Source: Streptomyces sp. A012304 (GTDB taxonomy: Bacteria; Actinomycetota; Actinomycetes; Streptomycetales; Streptomycetaceae). Taken from it: a stretch of DNA of 52,506 nucleotides. The notes beneath the pieces are model-generated. The model ran no database searches. It was not told the origin of the DNA and saw nothing but the letters and a program-made list of their open reading frames with translations. The stretch spans positions 1 to 52,506 of the forward strand of contig NZ_BQUN01000113.1 of NCBI RefSeq assembly GCF_026008495.1, in the 5' to 3' direction. The first letter of the stretch is position 1; the number at the start of each line of letters is the position of its first letter. Positions 45,769 to 52,506 of this stretch are shown piece by piece. A program made the translations under genes and the position numbers.

Positions 45769-46100
45769 CCATGCCGAGCCGGATGCCGGAGCCGTACGGC
45801 CAGAGTAGCGGCGCCAATCTCGCGGACATCCTGGAACGCGTCCTCGACAAGGGCATCGTCATCGCCGGCGACATCCGGATCAATCTGCTCGACATCGAAC
45901 TGCTCACCGTCAAGCTCCGCCTCATCGTCGCCTCCGTCGACAAGGCCAAGGAGATGGGCATCGACTGGTGGGAGGACGACCCCGAGTTGTCCTCCCGGGC
46001 CCGCCGCAACCAACTCGCCCGTGAGAACGCCGAGTTGCGTGAGCGGCTGGCGAGGCTGGAGGAACTGGAACCGCGCCCCGCCAGGGAGGAGTCCCCATGA
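45765..46100 (+). CDS. gvpJ: Gas vesicle protein GvpJ
   Basis: 111 residues with a GvpA-type domain (LADILERVLDKGIVIAGDIR, INLLDIELLTVKLRLIVASV) and a C-terminal coil (RARRNQLARENAELRERLAR). GvpJ proteins are minor components that share the GvpA fold and act at vesicle tips or nucleation. It overlaps gvpZ and gvpL by four bases each. The charged coil distinguishes it from the long-tailed gvpA. Confidence 0.9.
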   Translation: MTMPSRMPEPYGQSSGANLADILERVLDKGIVIAGDIRINLLDIELLTVKLRLIVASVDKAKEMGIDWWEDDPELSSRARRNQLARENAELRERLARLEELEPRPAREESP

Positions 46101-46936
46101 CCGGACTGCGGTACGTCTACGCCGTGTGCCGGCCCTTCGGCACGCCGCTTCAGTCCCAACTCACGGGCGTCGCGGGCGATCCGCCGAGGATGCTGCACCA
46201 CCACGGCCTCGTGGCCGTCCTCAGCCATGTGCCCGCGAAGGACTTCGACGAGGCGCCGCTGCGCGCCCACCTGGAGGACCTGGACTGGCTCACCGAGACC
46301 GCCCGGGCCCACCAGCAGGTCGTCGACGCGCTCACGGCGGTCACCACTCCGCTGCCGCTGCGGCTCGGCACCGTCTTCCGGGACGACAGCGGGGTGCGCG
46401 TGATGATGGAGGAACGCGAGGAGGACTTCCGGCGCACCCTGGAGCGGTTGCAGGGGCGCGTCGAATGGGGCGTGAAGGTCTACATCGAGCCCGAGGCGGA
46501 GACGGCCGGGGCACGGGAGACCGCCGTACCGGCCACGTCCCCGGCGGCCGGCTCGGGCCGGGACTACCTGCGGCAGCGGAGCATGAAGGCAAAGGCGCAG
46601 GAGGACAGCTGGCAGCGGGCGGAGCGGTTCGCCGGGCGGCTGCACTCGCTGCTGTCCGCGCACGCGGACGCCTCCCGGCTGCACGCGCCGCAGAATTCCG
46701 CGCTGTCCCGGGCCGCCGGACAGAACGTGCTGAACGCCGCCTATCTGGTGCCCCGCGGGGAGTCCGAGGAATTCGTGGAAATCGTGGACCGTACGAAGGG
46801 TGAAGAACCCGGGATACGCGTAGAACTCACCGGCCCGTGGGCCGCCTATTCGTTCGTGGAATCCGATGAAACGTTCGCGGAAACCGATGAAACAAAGGAT
46901 TCCGGGACTTCCGTGGAATCCGAGGAGGGCGTATGA
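46097..46936 (+). CDS. gvpL: Gas vesicle protein GvpL
   Basis: 279 residues of the GvpF/GvpL family: RYVYAVCRPFGTPLQSQLTG at the start, LVAVLSHVPAKDFDEAPLRA, PLPLRLGTVFRDDSGVRVMM, GVKVYIEPEAE and AAYLVPRGESEEFVEIVDRT. It is the second copy of this family in the cluster and would form the accessory complex with GvpF and GvpG. The last 20 residues are Glu/Asp/Thr-rich. It overlaps gvpJ and gvpS by ATGA. Confidence 0.9.
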   Translation: MTGLRYVYAVCRPFGTPLQSQLTGVAGDPPRMLHHHGLVAVLSHVPAKDFDEAPLRAHLEDLDWLTETARAHQQVVDALTAVTTPLPLRLGTVFRDDSGVRVMMEEREEDFRRTLERLQGRVEWGVKVYIEPEAETAGARETAVPATSPAAGSGRDYLRQRSMKAKAQEDSWQRAERFAGRLHSLLSAHADASRLHAPQNSALSRAAGQNVLNAAYLVPRGESEEFVEIVDRTKGEEPGIRVELTGPWAAYSFVESDETFAETDETKDSGTSVESEEGV

Positions 46937-47121
46937 CCGTCGTCGAGCGCCGTGAGGTCGCCCTCGTGGACCTCCTCGACCGGCTGCTGGCCGGCGGGGT
47001 CGTCATCACGGGGGACATCACGCTGCGGATCGCGGACGTCGACCTGGTCCGCATCGACCTGAACGCCCTGATCAGTTCCGTCAACAAGAATGTCCCGTCG
47101 CCCTGGGGGGAGCTGGTGTGA
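46933..47121 (+). CDS. gvpS: Gas vesicle protein GvpS
   Basis: 62 residues, a short GvpA-family protein: VALVDLLDRLLAGGVVITGD and TLRIADVDLVRIDLNALISS keep the amphipathic hairpin without a tail. It is the third GvpA-type protein of the cluster and is probably a minor wall component. It overlaps gvpL (ATGA) and gvpK (GTGA). Confidence 0.88.
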   Translation: MTVVERREVALVDLLDRLLAGGVVITGDITLRIADVDLVRIDLNALISSVNKNVPSPWGELV

Positions 47122-47420
47122 CGACCCCGCCCAACCGTCCGACCCCGCGGGGCCGGCTCGACCTGGAGCCCGACACCGTCGAGCGCGATCTGGTGAAGCT
47201 CGTCCTCACGGTGGTGGAACTCCTGCGCCAGCTGATGGAACGGCAGGCGCTGCGCCGCTTCGACCAGGGGGATCTCAGCGAGGAGCAGGAGGAGCGGATC
47301 GGGCTGACCCTGATGCTGCTCGACGACCGCATGACCGAGCTGCGGGAGCGCTACGGACTGCGGCCCGAGGACCTCAATCTGGACCTCGGGCCGCTGGGAC
47401 CGTTGCTACCCCGTGAGTGA
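47118..47420 (+). CDS. gvpK: Gas vesicle protein GvpK
   Basis: 100 residues from GTG 47118. The domain reads LDLEPDTVERDLVKLVLTVV, ELLRQLMERQALRRF and LTLMLLDDRMTELRERYGL, typical of GvpK, a small helical accessory protein. It is the last gene of the cluster and ends two bases before the convergent hydrophobic-protein gene; the short GTGAG/CTCAC stem at 47413-47426 is weak as a terminator. Confidence 0.9.
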   Translation: MTTPPNRPTPRGRLDLEPDTVERDLVKLVLTVVELLRQLMERQALRRFDQGDLSEEQEERIGLTLMLLDDRMTELRERYGLRPEDLNLDLGPLGPLLPRE

Positions 47421-47422
47421 TC

Positions 47423-47593
47423 TCACCACCTGTACCAGCGGCCCCTGCCTCCCGCCGCGGTGGTGCCGCGCATCAGGAATCCCAGCAGCCATACGACGAG
47501 AACGGCCAGCGCGATCCACCACAGCAGTTTGACGGCGAATCCGGCACCGAAAAGAAGCAGCGCCAACAACAGAACGAGCAGGATGGGAACCAT
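47423..47593 (-). CDS. Small hydrophobic membrane protein
   Basis: 56 residues, too short for many gene finders. Two transmembrane helices in VPILLVLLLALLLFGAGFAV and IALAVLVVWLLGFLM are joined by KLLWW, followed by a short RGTTAAGGRGRWYRW tail. A very similar small hydrophobic protein is common in Streptomyces, as I recall, and is often linked with stress. AGGAGG lies seven bases before ATG 47593. On the minus strand GTCT-N14-GGGAAA in its leader weakly resembles a sigma-B promoter. Confidence 0.8.
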   Translation of the reverse strand: MVPILLVLLLALLLFGAGFAVKLLWWIALAVLVVWLLGFLMRGTTAAGGRGRWYRW

Positions 47594-47646
47594 AGTGTGA
47601 ACCTCCTGCTTTTAGGGTTTCCCGGAATACGCGAATCAGACGTGCT

Positions 47647-48468
47647 TCAGACATCCTTTCGGCACAGAATCTCTCCGTGCAGAACAGCGAACCAGCCGTC
47701 CTCCCGCCGCCCCCATTCCCGCCAGGCCTCCGACACGGCCCGCAGCCGTTCCTCGGTGGCGTGCCCGCCCCGCGTGGCGCGGTCGGCGTACGCCGAGGCC
47801 AGGGTGCGGTCGGCCCACAGGGCGCTCCACCACTGCCGTTCCTCGGGAGTGCTGAAGGTCCAGGTGGCAGAGGTCGCGGTGATGTCCGTGAAACCGGCGG
47901 CCAGCGCCCAGGATTTCAACCGGCGTCCCGCGTCCGGCTCGCCGCCGTTGGCGCGGGCCACCCGGTGGTAGAGGTCCAGCCAGTCGTCCAGGCCGGGTGA
48001 CGCCGGATACCAGGTCATGGCGGCGTAGTCGGCGTCGCGGACGGCGACGAGTCCGCCGGGCCGGGTGACCCGCCGCATCTCGCGCAGTGCCCGCACCGGG
48101 TCGCCGACGTGCTGGAGCACCTGGTGGGCGTGGACCACGCAGAAGGTGTCGTCGGGGAAGTCCAGGGCGTGTACGTCGCCGACCGCGAAGTCGGTGTTGG
48201 TCAGGCCTCGTTGGCCGGCGGTGGCCCGCGCCCGCTCCAGGATGCCCGGCGCGCGGTCGACGCCGGTGACGTGCCCCTCGGGGACCAGGGCGGCGAGGTC
48301 GGCGGTGATGGTGCCCGGCCCGCAGCCGATGTCCAGGATCCGCATCTGGGGTTTCAGCGAACCGAGCAGGTAGGCCGCGGAGTTGGCGGCGGTCCGCCAG
48401 GTGTGCGACCGCAGCACCGACTCGTGGTGCCCGTGCGTGTAGACGGCGGTCTCCCGCGCTTCCGGCAT
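47647..48468 (-). CDS. Class I SAM-dependent methyltransferase
   Basis: 273 residues. Motif I is MRILDIGCGPGTITADLAAL (about 42-61), then VTGVDRAPGILERARA, the DVHALDFPDDTFCVVHAHQV segment (motif IV) and VTRPGGLVAVRDADYAAM. This is the UbiE/COQ5-like branch. Substrate unknown. It ends 53 bases before the hydrophobic-protein start on the same strand, so they may share a transcript. The region 48469-48624 upstream holds the promoter, with no gene seen. Confidence 0.85.
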   Translation of the reverse strand: MPEARETAVYTHGHHESVLRSHTWRTAANSAAYLLGSLKPQMRILDIGCGPGTITADLAALVPEGHVTGVDRAPGILERARATAGQRGLTNTDFAVGDVHALDFPDDTFCVVHAHQVLQHVGDPVRALREMRRVTRPGGLVAVRDADYAAMTWYPASPGLDDWLDLYHRVARANGGEPDAGRRLKSWALAAGFTDITATSATWTFSTPEERQWWSALWADRTLASAYADRATRGGHATEERLRAVSEAWREWGRREDGWFAVLHGEILCRKDV

Positions 48469-48624
48469 GGCTGTGCCCCTTCCCGACGGACCGGCCCCCG
48501 GGCGTGCGCAGGCGTACCCGGGGCGATACGCGTCACCGTACGCGGGCAGCCGTATGTTGAGACAGTTCGTCCTGGCATATGGACTGACGGTGTGTCAGCC
48601 AATGGTTCCCGGAGTGTCGGGCCG

Positions 48625-50112
48625 TCACATGCTGGGACGGTAGACCGTCAGCGCCTGCGGCAGCTTCTCCAGCGTCACGTCCCCTTCGACGTCGGTGACC
48701 TCGCCGTCGTGCGCGAGAAGCGTGCCGGGGGCGACGCCCGACAGGTGCAGACGGTTCACCTGCACGGCCGCGTGGGCGGGGGAGCGGGTGAGCGGGCCCG
48801 CGAGGGCCGCGGCGAGCAGACGCAGGGCGGGCCTGCGGCCGCCATGTACCACCCGTACGTCGAGCCGGCCGTCGGCCAGGTCGACCCGGCGGCCCGGGGC
48901 GAGGCCCATCCGGTGGTAGGTGCCGTTCCCGGCGAACAGCAGCCACAAGGGGTGGGGCCGGCCGCTCATCTCGACCTCCAGCGGATGCCGGTCCGCGCGC
49001 AGCACCCGCAGGGCCGCGAGCATGCCGGCCGGCCAGCCGCCGATCCGGGGCGACCACTGGTCCCGGGTGCGCACCAGCTCCGGGTAGACGCCCAGGCTGC
49101 ACGTGTTGAGGAACACGCCCTGCCGTGACCCGCAGACGAACCGTCCGACGTCGACGCGCACCGCCGCGCCCTCGCGCACCGCCCGGGCCGACGCGCGGAC
49201 GTCCTCCACGCCCAGGTCGTGGGCGAAGTGGTTGAGCGTGCCGCCGGGCACGACGGCGAGCGGCAGCCCGTGGCGCAGGGCGACCTCGGCGGCCGTGTTC
49301 ACCGTGCCGTCGCCGCCGCACACCGCGAGGGCCCGGGCGCCGGCCGCCGCCTGCTCCGCCATGGCCCGCACCTCGCCCGGCCCGCACTCCACGATCCGCG
49401 CGCGGGGCAGTTCGTCGTGCAGGGCCCGGATCCGGTCGGCGGTGCCGGCCGCGGAGTTGGCCACCACGACCAGGCCCTCCCCGTCGGGCAGCGCCGGCGC
49501 CTCGGTGCGCGGCCGCGCGGGCGGTACGGCCCCCGCGCGCGTCGGCACCAGGGCCCGTACGGCGAACGCGGCGCCCGCGCCCAGGGCGGCGCCCGCGAGG
49601 ACGTCGCTCGGGAAGTGGACGCCCGTGTAGACGCGGGACATGGCCACCGAGAACGCGACCGGTGCCACCGCCGCGCCCCACGCCGGCGACTCCAGGGCGA
49701 CCCCGGCCGCGAAGGCCGCCGCCGACGCGGAGTGGCCGGACGGGAAGGACGTGGTGATCGGCTGCCGCCTGAGCTGCCGCACCAGCGGCACCGGATCCAG
49801 CACGGGCCGGGGGCGGCGCACCGAGCGCTTGCCGAGGGTGTTGATCGTCAGCGAGGCCAGGCTCAGCGAGGCGATGCCGCGGGCGGCGGCCCGGCGGGCC
49901 CTGGGGGTGCGGCTCGCCGCGATCGCGGCGGCCGTCGCGAACCACAGCACGCCGTGGTCGGCGCTGCGGCTCAGGCGTGGCAGGACCCGCTCGGCACCGG
50001 GCCAGCGACGTTCGGCGGCGAACTCGAACAGACGGCAGTCGAGGGCGAGCAGCCGGTCGCGCAAGGGGTGGCGGCCGGGCCGGGGGGCGGTCAGATCGAC
50101 ATCGGGACTCAT
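48625..50112 (-). CDS. PAP2 phosphatase fused to a diacylglycerol-kinase domain
   Basis: 495 residues. The N-terminal half (about 20-195) is a membrane-bound type 2 phosphatidic-acid phosphatase: KRSVRRPRP, FPSGHSASAA and SRVYTGVHFPSD are the three motifs with catalytic His residues. The C-terminal half (about 205-495) is a lipid-kinase domain: VVVANSAAGT, the nucleotide motif VCGGDGTVNTAAEVALRHGL, VPGGTLNHFAHDLG. Such fusions balance phosphatidate and diacylglycerol-type lipids. ATG 50112 starts 65 bases from the divergent phosphatase gene. It is complete. Confidence 0.92.
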   Translation of the reverse strand: MSPDVDLTAPRPGRHPLRDRLLALDCRLFEFAAERRWPGAERVLPRLSRSADHGVLWFATAAAIAASRTPRARRAAARGIASLSLASLTINTLGKRSVRRPRPVLDPVPLVRQLRRQPITTSFPSGHSASAAAFAAGVALESPAWGAAVAPVAFSVAMSRVYTGVHFPSDVLAGAALGAGAAFAVRALVPTRAGAVPPARPRTEAPALPDGEGLVVVANSAAGTADRIRALHDELPRARIVECGPGEVRAMAEQAAAGARALAVCGGDGTVNTAAEVALRHGLPLAVVPGGTLNHFAHDLGVEDVRASARAVREGAAVRVDVGRFVCGSRQGVFLNTCSLGVYPELVRTRDQWSPRIGGWPAGMLAALRVLRADRHPLEVEMSGRPHPLWLLFAGNGTYHRMGLAPGRRVDLADGRLDVRVVHGGRRPALRLLAAALAGPLTRSPAHAAVQVNRLHLSGVAPGTLLAHDGEVTDVEGDVTLEKLPQALTVYRPSM

Positions 50113-50177
50113 GGCCTTGCGGGTACCCTGCGGTGGCCGTTTCCCGCGCGGGACGATTCACGACACCGGAGGCCCGT

Positions 50178-50825
50178 ATGCGTCTGATCCTCGTCCGCCA
50201 CGGTGAGACCCCCACCAACGTGGAACACCTGCTGGACACCGCCGTCCCGGGGCCGGGGCTGACCGCGCTCGGCGAGCGGCAGGCCGCCGCGCTGCCCGAC
50301 GCCCTCGCCGGCGAGGACATCGACGCCCTGTACGCCTCCACCCTCGTCCGCACCCAGCTCACGGCCGCCCCGCTGGCCGCCGCGCGCGGTCTGGAGGTGC
50401 GGGTCCGCGACGGCGTCCGGGAGATCACCGCCGGCGACCTGGAGATGCTGCCCGGCGAGTCCGAGCGCGGCAGGCTGTATGTGCGCACCGTCTTCGCCTG
50501 GGCGGCCGGGGACACGGAACTGCGCATGCCCGGCGGCGAGAACGGCACCGAGTTCCTCGCCCGCTACGACGCGGTGGTCGCCGAGGCCGCCGGGAGCGGC
50601 GCCGGGAGCGTCGCCGTGGTCAGCCACGGTGCCGCGATCCGCGTCTGGTCGGCGGCCCGTGCCCACAACGTCGACGTGTCCTTCGCCGCCGCCCACCGCC
50701 TCGCCAACACCGGCACGGTGGTCCTGGAGGGGTCTCCGGCGGACGGCTGGAAGGCCCTGTCGTGGGCGGGCGCGACGGTGAGTCCCGCGGGCGAGGGCGG
50801 ACCGGCGGGGGAACCGGTCGGATAA
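50178..50825 (+). CDS. Histidine phosphatase superfamily protein
   Basis: 215 residues. The phosphate-binding RHG motif is at residues 2-12 (RLILVRHGETP), the second His in VAVVSHGAAIRVW, and YASTLVRTQLTAAPLAAARG lies between, the layout of the phosphoglycerate-mutase-like phosphatases. The substrate is unknown; these range from sugar phosphates to small metabolites. ATG 50178 has GGAGG seven bases upstream. The last 25 residues are Gly/Pro-rich. It is divergent from the PAP2/kinase gene and 43 bases before the ABC-F gene. Confidence 0.85.
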   Translation: MRLILVRHGETPTNVEHLLDTAVPGPGLTALGERQAAALPDALAGEDIDALYASTLVRTQLTAAPLAAARGLEVRVRDGVREITAGDLEMLPGESERGRLYVRTVFAWAAGDTELRMPGGENGTEFLARYDAVVAEAAGSGAGSVAVVSHGAAIRVWSAARAHNVDVSFAAAHRLANTGTVVLEGSPADGWKALSWAGATVSPAGEGGPAGEPVG

Positions 50826-50867
50826 CGGTTTGCCGCGCCTCGCGGGCCGCCCGCACAATGCCTGACC

Positions 50868-52487
50868 ATGGGACATCTGGAAGCCGCGCACCTCGAGTAC
50901 TACCTCCCCGACGGGAGGGCGTTGCTCGGCGACGTGTCCTTCAGGGTCGGGGAAGGCGCCGTCGTCGCTCTGGTCGGACCCAACGGGGCCGGCAAGACGA
51001 CGCTGCTGCGACTGATCTCCGGCGAGCTGAAGCCGCACGGCGGCACCGTCACCGTCAGCGGCGGCCTCGGCGTGATGCGCCAGTTCGTGGGCTCCGTGCG
51101 CGACGAGACGACCGTGCGCGACCTGCTCGTGTCGGTGGCACCGCCCCGCGTCCGCGAGGCCGCGCGGGCCGTCGACCGGGCCGAGCACGCCATCATGACC
51201 GTCGACGACGAGGCCGCCCAGATGCGGTACGCGCAGGCCCTCGCCGACTGGGCCGAGGCGCGCGGGTACGAGGCGGAGACCCTGTGGGACATGTGCACCA
51301 CGGCCGCGCTCGGCGTGCCGTACGAGAAGGCTCAGTGGCGGCAGGTGCGCACCCTCTCCGGCGGCGAGCAGAAGCGGCTGGTCCTGGAGGCCCTGCTGCG
51401 CGGCACCGACGAGGTGCTGCTGCTCGACGAGCCCGACAACTACCTCGACGTCCCGGGCAAACGGTGGCTGGAGGAGCGGCTCGAGGAGACCCGCAAGACG
51501 GTCCTGTTCGTCTCCCACGACCGTGAACTCCTCTCCCGCGCCGCCCAGAAGATCGTCTCGGTGGAGCCCGGCCCGGCCGGCGCCGACGCCTGGGTGCACG
51601 GCGGCGGCTTCGCCACCTACCACGAGGCCCGCCGTGAACGCTTCGCGCGCTTCGAGGAGTTGCGCAGACGCTGGGACGAGAAGCACGCGCAGCTGAAGAA
51701 GCTGGTGCTGAACCTCCGTCAGGCCGCGTCCATCAGCCATGAGATGGCCTCCCGGTACCACGCCGCGCAGACCCGGTTGCGCAAGTTCGAGGAGGCGGGC
51801 CCGCCGCCCGAGCCGCCGCGCGAGCAGGACATCACCATGCGCCTCAAGGGAGGCCGTACCGGCGTAAGGGCCGTCACCTGCGAGCGACTGGAGCTGACCG
51901 GCCTGATGAAGCCCTTCGACCTGGAGGTCTTCTACGGCGAACGCGTCGCCGTCCTCGGCTCCAACGGCTCGGGCAAGTCGCACTTCCTGCGGCTGCTCGC
52001 CGGCGAGGACGTGGCCCACACGGGGGAGTGGAGGCTCGGCGCGCGCGTCGTGCCCGGCCACTTCGCGCAGACCCACGCCCATCCCGAGCTGCACGGGCGC
52101 ACCCTGCTCGACATCCTGTGGAAGGAACACTCCCAGGACCGGGGCGCGGCCATGTCCCGGCTGCGCCGCTACGAGCTGACCCAGCAGGCCGAGCAGACCT
52201 TCGACCGGCTCTCGGGCGGACAGCAGGCCCGCTTCCAGATCCTGCTGCTGGAGCTGGAGGGCGTCACCGCCCTGCTGCTCGACGAGCCCACCGACAACCT
52301 CGACCTGGAGTCCGCGGAAGCCCTTCAGGAGGGCCTGGAGGCCTTCGACGGCACGGTCCTCGCCGTCACCCACGACCGCTGGTTCGCCCGCTCCTTCGAC
52401 CGCTTCCTGGTCTTCGGCAGCGACGGCCGGGTCCGGGAGACCCCGGAACCGGTGTGGGACGAGCGGCGCGTGGAGCGGGCGCGGTAG
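50868..52487 (+). CDS. ABC-F family ATPase
   Basis: 539 residues with two ATPase domains and no membrane segment. Domain 1: Walker A ALVGPNGAGKTTLLRL, signature LSGGEQKRLVLEALL, Walker B VLLLDEPDNYLD. A linker with a charged coil (RFARFEELRRRWDEKHAQLK, about 260-300) follows. Domain 2: VLGSNGSGKSHFLRLL, LSGGQQARFQILLLELEG, ALLLDEPTDNLDLE. ABC-F proteins bind the ribosome; some give resistance to antibiotics that hit the large subunit, others act in translation. Nothing nearby identifies a drug. CACAAT lies eight bases before ATG 50868, so the transcript may be almost leaderless. Confidence 0.92.
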   Translation: MGHLEAAHLEYYLPDGRALLGDVSFRVGEGAVVALVGPNGAGKTTLLRLISGELKPHGGTVTVSGGLGVMRQFVGSVRDETTVRDLLVSVAPPRVREAARAVDRAEHAIMTVDDEAAQMRYAQALADWAEARGYEAETLWDMCTTAALGVPYEKAQWRQVRTLSGGEQKRLVLEALLRGTDEVLLLDEPDNYLDVPGKRWLEERLEETRKTVLFVSHDRELLSRAAQKIVSVEPGPAGADAWVHGGGFATYHEARRERFARFEELRRRWDEKHAQLKKLVLNLRQAASISHEMASRYHAAQTRLRKFEEAGPPPEPPREQDITMRLKGGRTGVRAVTCERLELTGLMKPFDLEVFYGERVAVLGSNGSGKSHFLRLLAGEDVAHTGEWRLGARVVPGHFAQTHAHPELHGRTLLDILWKEHSQDRGAAMSRLRRYELTQQAEQTFDRLSGGQQARFQILLLELEGVTALLLDEPTDNLDLESAEALQEGLEAFDGTVLAVTHDRWFARSFDRFLVFGSDGRVRETPEPVWDERRVERAR

Positions 52488-52506
52488 AACCGGGCGCCCT
52501 GGCGCG

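Noticed and set aside
41922..47420. Gas vesicle cluster as part of the integrated element
   Set aside because: It is 30 kb away, has the normal codon use and the usual Streptomyces gene order.

Overview
The window is high-GC (clearly above 70%) actinobacterial DNA and reads as a Streptomyces chromosome segment. The evidence is heavy G/C at third codon positions, frequent GTG starts, ATGA/GTGA gene overlaps, rare TTA codons confined to a few genes, and a gas-vesicle cluster in the Streptomyces order gvpO-A-F-G-Y-Z-J-L-S-K. No tRNA, rRNA or CRISPR array was found. Start codons and functions are read from sequence alone, without database searches. || Layout. (1) 129-4872: housekeeping and accessory genes: a sigma-region-4-like protein overlapping an unknown gene, a HEAT-repeat protein with a TTA codon, a GNAT acetyltransferase, a RidA-family protein and a secreted tripeptidyl-aminopeptidase-like hydrolase. 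(2) 5008-11234: a radical SAM gene of the Rv2578c type broken in two. Its C-terminal part (5008-5841) and its first 29 or so codons (11148-11234) flank a 5.3-kb insertion. The insertion carries a large serine integrase, an XRE/TPR regulator, paired operators, small genes with hairpin leaders, and a truncated XRE remnant. (3) 11402-17163: SRPBCC protein, MFS fragment, GAF/SpoIIE/ATPase phosphatase, methyltransferase, DoxX-family protein and a SigJ/ECF41-type sigma factor; the last two converge on a very strong terminator. (4) 17260-26927: a class III lanthipeptide cluster. It has a LanKC synthetase, a 39-residue precursor directly behind it, an ABC exporter and an FAD/NAD(P)-binding protein in one minus-strand operon, with a divergent AfsR/SARP-type regulator that holds three TTA (bldA) codons. 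(5) 26962-31981: four coupled peptidase genes (M55, M20, S9, S66). (6) 32057-41816: small enzymes and stress-type genes, some with sigma-B-like promoters, including a holin-family membrane protein, SDR, F420-dependent oxidoreductase, NDH-2-like flavoprotein with a nine-residue repeat tail, transketolase and a stand-alone LigD-type polymerase. (7) 41922-47420: the ten-gene gvp cluster. (8) 47423-52487: a small hydrophobic protein, methyltransferase, PAP2/diacylglycerol-kinase fusion, histidine phosphatase and ABC-F ATPase. || How the genes work together. The lanthipeptide operon looks complete for synthesis and export, with a developmental brake through bldA, but no leader protease is visible. 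The integrase has replaced part of the radical SAM 4Fe-4S motif with its own end, and its -10 box sits just inside the junction, so recombination should change its promoter. The most interesting parts are the lanthipeptide operon with its flavoprotein, the integrase element and its regulatory architecture, and the four-peptidase operon.
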